Shown here piece after piece: positions 20,803-28,693 of a stretch of 50,118 nt of DNA; the stretch's first letter is position 1, and each line of letters opens with the position of its first letter. The stretch is from Sphingomonas sp. dw_22 (GTDB lineage: Bacteria; Pseudomonadota; Alphaproteobacteria; Sphingomonadales; Sphingomonadaceae). Made by a program: the position numbers and the translations under genes. The stretch is taken from contig NZ_JAAVVE010000030.1 of NCBI RefSeq assembly GCF_018449795.1, forward strand, positions 1 through 50,118. The letters run 5' to 3'. The notes beneath the pieces are model-generated. The model worked only from the letters and a program-made list of their open reading frames with translations. It made no database searches and was not told where the DNA came from.

Positions 20803-22400
20803 CAGTTCGCCTGGAACGGGTAGAAGCCGTCATTGGGCTTCGGCTCGGTCGCCACCGGCACGCGCGGCAGCGGCTTGTCGGCATTGGCGGCCTCGACCAG
20901 CATCGCCGCCAGGATGATCGCGCCCTCGCGCATGTCGTCGGCCTTCAGGTGATCGAAGGTGTCGACATTGGTGTGGTGGACGGTCGATCCGTAATCGAGC
21001 GGATCCTGGATGAACTGGAAGGCGGGGATGCCGACCGCGTCGAAGAAGACGTGATCGGTGCTGCCGGTGCGCGCGGTGACGACATGATCGGCATCGAGCG
21101 AGGCGAAGGGGGCCAGCCAGTCGCGGAAGATCGGCACCACCGCGAGATTGCCCTGGGTATAGATGCCGCGCAGCTTGCCCGAGCCGTTGTCGATGTTGAA
21201 ATAGGCGGCGAGCTTGGAATGATCGGCGAGCGGCGTGATCGGGAAGGCGCGGCTCCAGCCCATGTAGCGGGCGGTGCCGCTCAGATCCTTGGGCACCGGG
21301 CGCGTGGCGACATGGTTCTCGACATAGCTCATCGAGCCGAGCAGGCCCTGCTCCTCGCCCGCCCAGAGCGCGAAGCGGATCGCGCGGCGGGTCTTGATGC
21401 CCGACGCCTTGATGATGCGCGCGGCCTCCATGACCATCGAGACGCCGGCGCCGTTGTCCGCCGCGCCGTCGCCCATCGCCCAGCTGTCCATATGCGCGCC
21501 GGCCATCACATAGCCGGCCTTGGGATCGGTGCCGGGGATGTCGGCGAGGATGTTGTACGCCTTGGTGTCGCTGTCGTCGAAGCTGTTGGCGGCGCTGAAC
21601 TCGACGGTGGGGGCGGCGCCCATCTTCGCCAGGCGGGCGAGGCGGCGATAATCCTCGGCGGCGATCTCGAAGGCCGGGAGCGGCGGCGTGGCGCCGACCT
21701 GGAACTGGCTGTTCTGGCCGTGGATCAGCTTGTTGTTGCGGCTCGACATGGTCGCATAGGCGAGCGCGCCTTCTTCCTTCAGGAAGGCGTCGCGCGCGGC
21801 CGTGAAGGCGGCGCGGTTGGGGCGGCGATTCGCCCCGCTTTGGCCGTTGGGTAGCTCGAACTTGTCGCGATTGGCGATCTCTTCCTCGGTCCAGCGCTTG
21901 AAGGGGGCATCGGTGGCCTCGGCGGGATCGGCGGGCTCGCTGACGAGCACGATCGCGCCCTTGAGCTTGCCCTTGTACTGCGCGAACGCGGCCTCGTCGG
22001 CGAGGGGGGCGAGCACGACCGGCGCGGCGACCGGGCCGTTGGTGCCGGGCGTCCAGGCGAGCGGGGCGGCGGTGAGCATCAGCGGACGGGGCGAGACCAT
22101 GCGCAAGGTCGCGCCCTGGCTCGTCCAGCCGCGGCCGAACTCGAAGCCTTCCTTGTGGACGTTCACCAGGCCCCATTCGCGGAACTTGGACTGGGTCCAG
22201 TCCTCGGCCTTGCGCATGCCGGCCGAATTGGTGAGCCGGGCGCCGATCACGTCGGTAAGATATTGCGCGATGCGCATCACTTCGGAGCGGTTGGTACCTT
22301 CGTCGACGATGCGGTCCACCGGGGTGGGCGCGGTGGTCTGGGCGGCGAGCGGGGCGGCGACGGCGAGGGCTGCTACGAGAGCGATGGGAAGACGGCGCAT
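20802..22400 (-). CDS. M28-family metallopeptidase, exported
   Basis: This 532-aa zinc aminopeptidase-like enzyme has a signal peptide (LPIALVAALAVAAPLAAQ). A PA-type insertion precedes the M28 domain. The di-zinc ligands are visible in order: AGAHMDSWAMGDGAADNGAG (His and bridging Asp), ALWAGEEQGLLGS (catalytic and ligand Glu), FNIDNGSGKLRG (Asp) and YGSTVHHTNVDTFD (final His). It probably trims peptides in the periplasm. The start ATG at 22400 has AAGGAGT just upstream. The stop overlaps rlmB by one base. Confidence 0.93.
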   Translation of the reverse strand: MRRLPIALVAALAVAAPLAAQTTAPTPVDRIVDEGTNRSEVMRIAQYLTDVIGARLTNSAGMRKAEDWTQSKFREWGLVNVHKEGFEFGRGWTSQGATLRMVSPRPLMLTAAPLAWTPGTNGPVAAPVVLAPLADEAAFAQYKGKLKGAIVLVSEPADPAEATDAPFKRWTEEEIANRDKFELPNGQSGANRRPNRAAFTAARDAFLKEEGALAYATMSSRNNKLIHGQNSQFQVGATPPLPAFEIAAEDYRRLARLAKMGAAPTVEFSAANSFDDSDTKAYNILADIPGTDPKAGYVMAGAHMDSWAMGDGAADNGAGVSMVMEAARIIKASGIKTRRAIRFALWAGEEQGLLGSMSYVENHVATRPVPKDLSGTARYMGWSRAFPITPLADHSKLAAYFNIDNGSGKLRGIYTQGNLAVVPIFRDWLAPFASLDADHVVTARTGSTDHVFFDAVGIPAFQFIQDPLDYGSTVHHTNVDTFDHLKADDMREGAIILAAMLVEAANADKPLPRVPVATEPKPNDGFYPFQAN

Positions 22401-22469
22401 GGGACTCCTTGGGCGGCGAGGCGTGGGAATCGTGCGACGCTATGCGTGACGAAGGCTGCGCGCAAGGCG

Positions 22470-22498
22470 TTGACAGGGCGCTTCGAGCCCGGCAATGG
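22470..22498 (+). promoter_or_regulatory. Probable promoter of tRNA-Tyr
   Basis: A perfect -35 TTGACA is followed by a 17-base spacer and a weak -10 CAATGG, placing the start about 20 bases before the tRNA. Confidence 0.45.
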
Positions 22499-22523
22499 AC
22501 CGCGCTCGCTGATTGGCGCCTAT

Positions 22524-22609
22524 GGACAGGTGGCCGAGTGGTTAAAGGCAGCAGACTGTAAATCTGCCCGTGCAAGCGTACGCTGGTTCGAATCCAGCCC
22601 TGTCCACCA
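22524..22609 (+). tRNA. tRNA-Tyr(GTA)
   Basis: An 86-base class II tRNA. The acceptor stem GGACAGG pairs with CCTGTCC, and discriminator A and CCA are encoded (CCA at 22607-22609). The anticodon stem-loop GCAGA-CTGTAAA-TCTGC gives anticodon GTA at 22558-22560. A long variable arm and the T-loop GGTTCGAATCC are present. Confidence 0.98.
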
Positions 22610-22739
22610 TACTTCTCCCGCGGGAGAGCCCCCGCAAAATCGCCGGCCGCCCGCATCGGGCGAAACGGGATTGCCGCACATCCGTGTTATCCTTCAGCTT
22701 CGAACGGCCTTTGGACAGGTTCCGGGTGGGAGGGACGTC

Positions 22740-23258
22740 ATGACGATCAGTGCCACACAACTGGCTACGCTTTCGGGCAACCAGCGCGCCTGGGGCGAAC
22801 GCTGGAACGAGCAGATCACGGCCTGGCACGCGAGCATCGGCCCGCAGATGCAGTCGCAGATCGACCGGATGATCGCCGACAAGGATCTGGCGCTGGTGGC
22901 GGCGCTCACCGACATCGTGCGAATCATCCGCGGCGAGGCCCCCATGAACAGCGGCCAGGGCGACAATGCGTCGACCGGCGCCGGCGGCATCGGCGGCGAG
23001 AAGATCGCGACCAAGGAAGTCGCCGAGCCGACCGGCGCGGTCGTCAAGGGAAAGCCGGTCACGATCAAGCACCGGCCGATCTGGAGCTATCGCTTTCCCT
23101 ACCTCAACAAGAACCGGCTGAAATCGGCCGGCGGCGACGGGATCTGGCGCGTCATCCTGGACGACAGCCGGACGCGCGTGCTGGGCATCTTCGATTATCA
23201 CGGCAGCGGGATGACCGCCTGGCATGGGCAGGGCGGGAGCAAGAATACGGCGCAATAG
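22740..23258 (+). CDS. Hypothetical protein after tRNA-Tyr
   Basis: I do not recognise this 172-aa soluble protein. Its N-terminal half looks helical (QLATLSGNQRAWGERWNEQI, then QIDRMIADKDLALVAALTDI). A Gly-rich linker follows, and the last 60 residues look like a small beta domain (HRPIWSYRFPYLNKNRLKS, GIWRVILDDSRTRVLGIFD). There is no signal peptide. ATG 22740 has GGGAGGGACGTC just upstream, a good ribosome site. It is the first gene after the tRNA and ends before a decayed intergenic repeat. Codon use looks like its neighbours, so recent transfer is not suggested. Confidence 0.7.
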   Translation: MTISATQLATLSGNQRAWGERWNEQITAWHASIGPQMQSQIDRMIADKDLALVAALTDIVRIIRGEAPMNSGQGDNASTGAGGIGGEKIATKEVAEPTGAVVKGKPVTIKHRPIWSYRFPYLNKNRLKSAGGDGIWRVILDDSRTRVLGIFDYHGSGMTAWHGQGGSKNTAQ

Positions 23259-23295
23259 GAGGCGTGCGTTCGGCGTGGATGCCCCGGCGTCCATG

Positions 23296-23389
23296 GTCAC
23301 CCCGGCCGCTCTTCCGCGAGCGAGCCCCTCCAAGCTTCGAGCGGCTTTCCCGGCCATGCGGCGGATCCCGGCACTTCGGCCTGGGTGAC
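23296..23389. repeat. Sphingomonad intergenic inverted repeat, decayed copy C
   Basis: It begins GTCACCCCGGCC and ends GGCCTGGGTGAC like the other copies, and its centre (CGCGAGCGAGC, then AGCGGCTTTCCC) matches copy B in orientation. Most of one arm is missing and the other has mismatches. It lies between convergent genes. Confidence 0.7.
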
Positions 23390-23412
23390 GGGAGAAGCTT
23401 GACGCCTGCCGG

Positions 23413-23664
23413 TTACTGCTCGCGCATGGCCTCGCCCGTCCAGCGGACGAAGCGCTCCGGCATGTCGTCGATGGGGCCGGGCTCCAGCGCCCGGTCGCGG
23501 AACTCGACGAGCTGGAGGATGTGATCGAGATCCCGCACGCTGGCCGCGTTCTCGCCCTCCCGGATCGCCGCCTCGATCTGGCGGATCAGCGCATCACGCG
23601 CCGAGGCGCCATGGGCCAGCAGCGCCGCATCTGCACGTTCCAATAGGATGGCGAGCGGCGTCAC
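23413..23664 (-). CDS. Small hypothetical protein
   Basis: An 83-aa, mostly helical, acidic protein with no signal peptide and no motif I recognise. The start is ATG at 23664. Its composition and even charge pattern (LIRQIEAAIREGENAASVRD) look like a real protein, and it fills an otherwise empty gap between convergent and divergent neighbours. Function unknown. Confidence 0.5.
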   Translation of the reverse strand: MTPLAILLERADAALLAHGASARDALIRQIEAAIREGENAASVRDLDHILQLVEFRDRALEPGPIDDMPERFVRWTGEAMREQ

Positions 23665-23854
23665 GCGATTTTCCTGCCCCCAAGGATGAAGGCGCGGTCA
23701 TATCCATAATGAACATACCTCTGCAATCGCCAAATTATTTCGGCTACGAAACGACACAGGCACGGGAATTTCCCTACCCCGGAGTTTTCCGGACTTGTTT
23801 ACAGGGTAGTGAATAATCCATTGTGGATATATTGAAACACGAGTGCACCGGGCG

Positions 23855-24031
23855 ATGAGCAACAATGGAGACGGCATAGAGACCGTCTGCAAGCATCTGG
23901 CGGAAGCCATAGCGCTTCTCGATCGTGCCGGGGAAGATATGGAGGCCGCGAATCTGTCGCTTTCGCTCGAGCGACTGACGTCGAAATACGACGTCAGTCG
24001 GCAGCGGGGTCCGCTAGGCGATTCAGAATGA
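23855..24031 (+). CDS. Small helical protein overlapping a MarR-like gene
   Basis: A 58-aa protein made mostly of two amphipathic helices (VCKHLAEAIALLDRAGEDME and AANLSLSLERLTSKYD). It resembles short uncharacterised sphingomonad proteins, but I cannot name a function. ATG 23855 is preferred; GTG 23843 would add four residues. Its 3' end overlaps the convergent regulator gene by 38 bases, and a perfect hairpin lies in that overlap. The upstream sequence (23665-23854) is AT-rich compared with the window and probably holds its promoter. Confidence 0.55.
   Translation: MSNNGDGIETVCKHLAEAIALLDRAGEDMEAANLSLSLERLTSKYDVSRQRGPLGDSE
23972..24000. terminator. Perfect 12-base hairpin in overlapping convergent genes
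   Basis: CGACTGACGTCG-aaata-CGACGTCAGTCG has twelve-base arms and a five-base loop. It lies within the coding overlap of the small gene at 23855 and the MarR-like gene at 23994. There is no T tract on either side, so factor-independent termination is uncertain; it may act as a bidirectional barrier or protect 3' ends. Confidence 0.55.
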
Positions 24032-24482
24032 CTCCGAGCAGCCCGTCGAGCGCCTGAGCGGTTTCCTCGCTCAGCTCCAGAAAGGTGAAGCGCCTGTCGC
24101 TGGGCATGCCGTGCTTCACTACCATCCCGCGCTTCGCCAGCGCATTGATCCAGCGCAATGCCGTGGTGGTGGGCACGCCCGAGGCGGTGCAGGCCGCGGA
24201 CGTCGATACGCTCTGGCCCTCGGCCCGGTTCACATAGAGATCGAGCAGGATGTTGAGCGCGGGATTGGCGAACAGGTCCGGGTTGAGATGCGTCTCCAGC
24301 AGGCCGCGCGCCCAGAGGATGAGGCGCGCAAGCTCAAGCGGCGTAAGGCCGGGGGCGACCGCGACGGCCGGCGCAGCCTTCACCTTGCCGGCGACTTCCG
24401 AGAACAATCGCTTGATGTCGGTAAGCCGCTCGTCGAACTCATGCTGTAGATCGGGCCGGTGGTTTCCCACGCGTTCCTCCAT
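23994..24482 (-). CDS. MarR-like winged-helix transcriptional regulator
   Basis: A DNA-binding regulator of about 162 aa from ATG 24482; a GTG at 24545 would give 183. The N-terminal third is helical and polar (LQHEFDERLTDIKRLFSEVA). The winged helix occupies the C-terminal half: NPALNILLDLYVNRAEGQSV, then the recognition helix region ASGVPTTTALRWINALAKRG, and a wing with SDRRFTFLELSEE. The 'two-step' sequence TTTALRWINALAKRGMV is typical of MarR-type proteins. No obvious target gene is coupled to it. Neither start has a strong Shine-Dalgarno sequence. Confidence 0.75.
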   Translation of the reverse strand: MEERVGNHRPDLQHEFDERLTDIKRLFSEVAGKVKAAPAVAVAPGLTPLELARLILWARGLLETHLNPDLFANPALNILLDLYVNRAEGQSVSTSAACTASGVPTTTALRWINALAKRGMVVKHGMPSDRRFTFLELSEETAQALDGLLGVILNRLADPAAD

Positions 24483-24545
24483 TTCAGGAGTGAAGTAAGG
24501 TACGCAACCGGCCCAGATCAAAGGTGAGGGTGCGTATGAGGTCAC

Positions 24546-24902
24546 CTCTCAAGACGAGAGAATCGTTTCGATCGGACATCGATTATATGCATCGACTGCC
24601 GGATCGCAGCCCTAGCCTGCTGTACCGTAATGGGACATTTGCCCACGGATCAATGGACTAGGGGCGCATTTGGGCGCCGGGCCGGTGCAACTATGCGCCG
24701 GGATGATGCCCGGACCGGACGGCGGCGCCGCGATCGGGGCCGCGGCCGCGACGGGCCAGCGGCCGTGGTCGTTCGAATCGTCTCTTGCGTTTCGCCTGCA
24801 TTGCGCTGTCCCCACCCCCGATTGAAACGCATGCAAAACAATGCCGGAGCGACGGATGCAACACGGATAGGGGGTAAACGGGAGGTTACCGACGCTTTGC
24901 GG
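24546..24902. other. Intergenic region upstream of the MarR-like gene, downstream of rdgB
   Basis: This gap of about 350 bases has no gene I can support. It probably contains the regulator's promoter. An imperfect palindrome, TGTACC...GGGACA at 24619-24635, could be an operator, but 12 of 17 matching positions is weak. Confidence 0.4.
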
Positions 24903-25532
24903 TTACAGAACGGCCGCGACCAGCTGGCGGAAAGCATCGGCGCGGTGGCTCATCGCGTGCTTGGCCGCGGGCTCCATCTCGCCGAAGCTGACGGCATGGC
25001 CCGCGGGCACGAACATGGGATCGTAGCCGAAGCCCCGGTCGCCGCGCGGCGGCCAGACGAGCGTGCCGTCGACGCGGCCCTCGAACCACTCGACATGGCC
25101 GTCGGGCCAGGCGAGCGCGAGCGCGCAGACGAAATGCGCGTCGCGGCCGGTTTCCGGGGGCAGCTGCGCGAAACGATCCTCGACGCGCTGCATCGCGAGC
25201 GCGAAATCGCGACCTTCGCCGGCCCAGCGGGCGGAGAAGATGCCGGGTTCGTTGTTCAGCGCCTCGACGCACAGGCCGCTATCGTCGGCGAGCGCCGGCA
25301 GGCCGGAGAGATCGGCGGCCTGGAGCGCCTTCAGCTCGGCATTGGCGACGAAGGTGGTGCCGGTCTCCTCGGGCTCGGGCAGGTCGAGCTCGGCGGCGGA
25401 GACGGGCTCGATGCCATAGGGGCCGAGCAACTCGCGGATCTCGCGCACCTTGCCCGCATTGTGGCTGGCGATCACCAGCCGGCCGGGGACCAGCTTGCGG
25501 ATCGCCTGGGGGGTGTCGCCTTCGCCGCTCAT
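24903..25532 (-). CDS. rdgB: XTP/dITP diphosphatase (Ham1/RdgB)
   Basis: This 209-aa house-cleaning enzyme hydrolyses dITP, XTP and ITP to monophosphates and so keeps deaminated purines out of DNA. Motifs in order: [17 protein letters not shown] (nucleotide binding), [28 protein letters not shown] (catalytic Asp pair), SARWAG, and [10 protein letters not shown] with SHRADAF near the end. The start ATG at 25532 overlaps the rph stop as ATGA; a longer frame from 25571 would run into rph. The rph-rdgB pairing is common in alphaproteobacteria. Confidence 0.96.
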   Translation of the reverse strand: MSGEGDTPQAIRKLVPGRLVIASHNAGKVREIRELLGPYGIEPVSAAELDLPEPEETGTTFVANAELKALQAADLSGLPALADDSGLCVEALNNEPGIFSARWAGEGRDFALAMQRVEDRFAQLPPETGRDAHFVCALALAWPDGHVEWFEGRVDGTLVWPPRGDRGFGYDPMFVPAGHAVSFGEMEPAAKHAMSHRADAFRQLVAAVL

Positions 25533-26251
25533 TGCACGGCCTTCAACTGCGCTTCGAAGATCCGGTTGCATCCGATCCGCGCGAGGCGGAGCAGGCGGAG
25601 CAGCCCTTCCTCGTCATAGGTCGCGCCTTCGGCGGTAGCCTGGGCCTCGGCGATCTTGCCGTCGGCGAGCAGGACGAAATTGGCGTCGGCATCGGCCGTG
25701 CTGTCCTCGGCATAATCGAGATCGAGCACCGGCGTTCCCTGATAGATGCCGCAGCTGACCGCCGCGACCTGGGTGAGGATCGGATCCTGCTCCAGCTTGC
25801 CCTCGGCGAGCAGCTTGTCGACGGCGATGCGCAGCGCGACCCAGGCGCCCGAGATCGCCGCGGTGCGGGTGCCGCCGTCCGCCTGGATCACGTCGCAATC
25901 GAGCGTGATCTGGCGCTCGCCGAGCAGCTTGAGGTCGGTGACGGCGCGCAAGGAGCGGCCGATCAGCCGCTGGATCTCCTGGGTGCGGCCGGACTGCTTG
26001 CCCTTGGCCGCCTCGCGCTGGCCGCGCGTATGGGTGGCGCGGGGGAGCATGCCATATTCGGCGGTGACCCAGCCCTCGCCCTTGCCGCGCAGCCAGGGCG
26101 GCAGGCGATCCTCGACGCTGGCGGTGACGAGCACGCGGGTATCGCCGAAGCCGATCAGCACCGAGCCTTCGGCATGGCGCGTGAAATGGGGCTCGATCGT
26201 GACAGTGCGCATTTCGTCGGGGGCGCGGCCGGATGGGCGCATCAGCTTCAT
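25529..26251 (-). CDS. rph: Ribonuclease PH
   Basis: This 240-aa phosphorolytic 3'-5' exoribonuclease trims tRNA precursors. It begins [20 protein letters not shown], the family N-terminus. [20 protein letters not shown] carries the basic RNA-binding and phosphate-binding residues, and [18 protein letters not shown] is the RNase PH active-site region. I chose ATG 26251 because CAGGAGA lies just upstream and it matches the normal length; ATG 26242 is the alternative. It is translationally coupled to rdgB and divergent from the lipoprotein at 26333. Confidence 0.96.
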   Translation of the reverse strand: MKLMRPSGRAPDEMRTVTIEPHFTRHAEGSVLIGFGDTRVLVTASVEDRLPPWLRGKGEGWVTAEYGMLPRATHTRGQREAAKGKQSGRTQEIQRLIGRSLRAVTDLKLLGERQITLDCDVIQADGGTRTAAISGAWVALRIAVDKLLAEGKLEQDPILTQVAAVSCGIYQGTPVLDLDYAEDSTADADANFVLLADGKIAEAQATAEGATYDEEGLLRLLRLARIGCNRIFEAQLKAVQ

Positions 26252-26332
26252 TCTCCTGTAAGGTCGGCCCCGGCACCTAGACGGCTCGCGACCAACGCGC
26301 CAGTCTCGGCGGACGATCCCGGGGAGAACGAC

Positions 26333-26845
26333 ATGCGGCAATGGGTCATCTTGGGTGTGGCGGCGGCGGCGCTCGGCGGGTGCATTCCGCCCGGACGCGG
26401 GCCGGGGGAGGCCGGAGGTCCGGTCCCGATCGAAGGCGATTCGATCACCTATGCGACGGGGCCGTGCTTCGGCGCCTGCCCGGTCTATTCGGTGACGGTG
26501 CGGCCGGACGGGAGCGGCGTCTTCACCGGCATGCGCTTCACGGCGGTCAGCGGCGAGCGGCGCTTCACGCTGACGCGCGCGCAATATGACGCCTTCGCGG
26601 CGCGGCTGGCGCCCTATCGGCCGGCGAGCGGCCGGGTGCGCTATGCACCGGGCGAACCGAACTGCGGCCAGGCGGCGACCGACATGCCGAGCCTCGACAT
26701 CACCTGGACGCGCGCGATCGGGGACAGCCAGAGCCTGTACTTCTATTTCGGCTGCGACAGGGAGAAGAACCGGGCGATGGGGCAGGCGCTGGGCGGCGCG
26801 GCGGATGCGCTGCCGATCGCGGCGTTGATCGGGGCGCGGCCTTGA
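26333..26845 (+). CDS. Lipoprotein with DUF6438-type domain
   Basis: A 170-aa protein with a lipoprotein signal ([14 protein letters not shown], lipidated Cys17), so it should be anchored in the membrane facing the periplasm. The mature part contains [20 protein letters not shown], the hallmark of the DUF6438 family, with two close cysteines, and further cysteines at NCGQ and FGCD near the end that could form a second disulfide. Its function is unknown. The gene is divergent from rph with 81 bases between the starts, and paired palindromes follow its stop. Confidence 0.8.
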   Translation: MRQWVILGVAAAALGGCIPPGRGPGEAGGPVPIEGDSITYATGPCFGACPVYSVTVRPDGSGVFTGMRFTAVSGERRFTLTRAQYDAFAARLAPYRPASGRVRYAPGEPNCGQAATDMPSLDITWTRAIGDSQSLYFYFGCDREKNRAMGQALGGAADALPIAALIGARP

Positions 26846-26855
26846 TCCGACTTCT

Positions 26856-26950
26856 CCCTCTCCCGCTTGCGGGAGAGGGTCGGGGTGAGGGTGAGTGGGG
26901 TGCGATCGAGAGTGCATTGCACTGAACCCTCTCCCGCAAGCGGGAGAGGG
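26856..26950. repeat. Pair of CCCTCTCCCGC palindromes
   Basis: Two hairpins with identical 11-base arms (CCCTCTCCCGC / GCGGGAGAGGG) at 26856-26879 and 26927-26950. The centres are TT and AA, so the second copy is the inverse of the first. They are 47 bases apart. This paired, opposite layout resembles bacterial REP/BIME elements. They lie between the lipoprotein and hrcA, 55 bases before the hrcA start. Confidence 0.75.
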
Positions 26951-27004
26951 CTAAAGAAGTGCGAAAGGTTGGCGTGGCGGCGGCTTGCGTTACATAGGCG
27001 TTGC

Positions 27005-28048
27005 ATGATTACGCCGCCCATCCACGAACTGACCGACCGCGCGCGCGATGTGTTCCGCATCGTGGTCGACTCCTATCTGGAAACCGGCGTGCCGGTGGGA
27101 TCGCGGACGATCGCGCAGATTTCCGGGCTCAACCTGTCGCCCGCCTCGATCCGCAACGTGATGCAGGATCTGGAGGAGCTGGGCCTGCTCGCCGCGCCGC
27201 ATACCAGCGCGGGGCGGATGCCGACCGAGACCGGGCTGCGCCTGTTCGTCGACGGGATGATGCAGGCGAGCGCGCCCAGCGCCGAGGAACGCGCCGCGAT
27301 CGAGGCGCGCGCCGGGCAGGAAGGGCCGGTCGAGGAAGCGCTGGCGAGCACCACCCTGGCGCTTTCGGGCCTGTCGGCCTGCGCGGGACTGGTGCTGGTG
27401 CCCAAGCGCGAGCCGGTGCTGCGCCAGTTCGGCTTCGTGCCGCTGGGCGGCGACCGCGCGCTGGCGGTGCTGGTGGGCGATGACGGATCGGTCGAGAACC
27501 GGGTGGTCGAGCTGCCGCCGGGGATGGACCCGGTATCGCTGCAACAGGCGACCAATTATCTGAGCGCGATGCTCGCCGGCCTGACCCTGAGCGAGGCGCG
27601 GCGGCGCATCGAGCGCGAGATACGCGAGGAGCGGGCGGCGCTGGACAGCGCGGCGCGCGCGCTGGTCGAGCGGGGGCTGGCGGTGTGGAGCGAGGACAGC
27701 GGCCACCGCCCGGTGCTGATCGTGCGGGGGCAGGCGCGGCTGATCGACACCGCCGCCGCCGAGGATCTGGATCGCGTGCGGCAATTGCTTGACGAGCTGG
27801 AAGGGAAAGAAGAGATCGCCCGGCTGCTCGACAGCGCGCGCGAGGGCGAGGCGACGCGAATATTCATCGGATCGGAGAACAAGCTCTTTGCGTTGTCCGG
27901 ATCGTCGGTGATCGCGAAACCTGTGCGGGCACTGGACGGGCGCGTGGTCGGCGTGGTGGGCGTGATCGGCCCGACGCGGTTGAACTATGCGCGTGTCGTG
28001 CCCATGGTGGATTTCACTGCTGCAACATTGGCCCGATTGCTGGCCTGA
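27005..28048 (+). CDS. hrcA: Heat-inducible transcription repressor HrcA
   Basis: This 347-aa repressor normally binds CIRCE operators in front of groESL and dnaK-type operons. The N-terminal winged helix is clear (DRARDVFRIVVDSYLETGVP, then VGSRTIAQISGLNLSPASIR and MQDLEELGLLAAPHTSAGR with PTETGLRLFVD). The central and C-terminal GAF-like and dimerisation parts contain LPPGMDPVSLQQATNYLSA, IFIGSENKL and VGVIGPTRLNYARVVPMVDF, the family's best signature. I see no CIRCE palindrome upstream here. grpE starts 14 bases after its stop, giving the usual hrcA-grpE operon. Confidence 0.96.
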   Translation: MITPPIHELTDRARDVFRIVVDSYLETGVPVGSRTIAQISGLNLSPASIRNVMQDLEELGLLAAPHTSAGRMPTETGLRLFVDGMMQASAPSAEERAAIEARAGQEGPVEEALASTTLALSGLSACAGLVLVPKREPVLRQFGFVPLGGDRALAVLVGDDGSVENRVVELPPGMDPVSLQQATNYLSAMLAGLTLSEARRRIEREIREERAALDSAARALVERGLAVWSEDSGHRPVLIVRGQARLIDTAAAEDLDRVRQLLDELEGKEEIARLLDSAREGEATRIFIGSENKLFALSGSSVIAKPVRALDGRVVGVVGVIGPTRLNYARVVPMVDFTAATLARLLA

Positions 28049-28062
28049 CTATCTGGAAGAAC

Positions 28063-28617
28063 ATGTCGGAAGAGAAGAAGATGGACGTCGAGAACGCGGA
28101 AAACCTGCGCGAGGAAACCGCGGAAGCCGCGCCCGAAGTGGCGGAACAGGATCGCGCTGCCGAGCTGGAGGCGCAGCTTGCCGAGGCGCAGGCGGCGGTG
28201 CTCTATGCTCAGGCCGATCTCCAGAATGTCCGCCGCCGCGCCGAGAAGGAAGCGCAGGACGCGCGCAACTATGCCGCGACCAGCTTCGCGCGCGACATAT
28301 TGTCGGTGGCCGACAATCTCTCCCGCGCGCTGGCGGCGATCCCGGCCGAGCTGCGCGCCGACGACAAGCTCAAGGGGCTGGTGACGGGCCTGGAAGCGAC
28401 CGGGCGCGAGCTCGATTCGGTGTTCGGCCGCCACGGTATCTCGAAGATCGTCGCGGTGGGCGAGGCGCTCGATCCCAATCGCCACCAGGCGATGATGGAG
28501 ATGCCCTCGGCCGATGCCGAGCCGGGCACCGTCGTCCAGGAGATCCAGACCGGCTATATGATCCGCGACCGGCTGCTGCGCCCCGCGCTGGTGGCCGTGG
28601 CGAAGAAGCCGGATTGA
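28063..28617 (+). CDS. grpE: Nucleotide exchange factor GrpE
   Basis: This 184-aa cochaperone releases ADP from DnaK. An acidic, disordered N-terminus leads into the long coiled coil (LEAQLAEAQAAVLYAQADLQ, NVRRRAEKEAQDARNYAATS). The C-terminal beta domain has LDSVFGRHGISKI and NRHQAMMEMPSADAEPGTVV, the DnaK-contacting signature. It is the second gene of the hrcA-grpE operon. A hairpin follows the stop. Confidence 0.96.
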   Translation: MSEEKKMDVENAENLREETAEAAPEVAEQDRAAELEAQLAEAQAAVLYAQADLQNVRRRAEKEAQDARNYAATSFARDILSVADNLSRALAAIPAELRADDKLKGLVTGLEATGRELDSVFGRHGISKIVAVGEALDPNRHQAMMEMPSADAEPGTVVQEIQTGYMIRDRLLRPALVAVAKKPD

Positions 28618-28621
28618 TTTA

Positions 28622-28644
28622 ATCCTCCCCGGCACGGGGAGGAT
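28622..28644. terminator. Hairpin between grpE and glnD
   Basis: ATCCTCCCC-ggcac-GGGGAGGAT has a perfect nine-base stem directly after the grpE stop. There is no strong T tract. It may terminate the hrcA-grpE mRNA or be one of the short intergenic palindromes seen elsewhere in the window. Confidence 0.55.
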
Positions 28645-28693
28645 CTCAGGAAGATAGTGGCGTCGTCAGCCGCTTCTCCCTATCTGCGCCTTC

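Noticed and set aside
22524..22609. tRNA-Tyr used as an integration site
   Set aside because: No second copy of the tRNA 3' end and no integrase gene in the window.
23698..23910. A 70-codon minus-strand frame in the AT-rich spacer
   Set aside because: It overlaps the small plus-strand gene and its promoter, and has no ribosome site or protein-like pattern.
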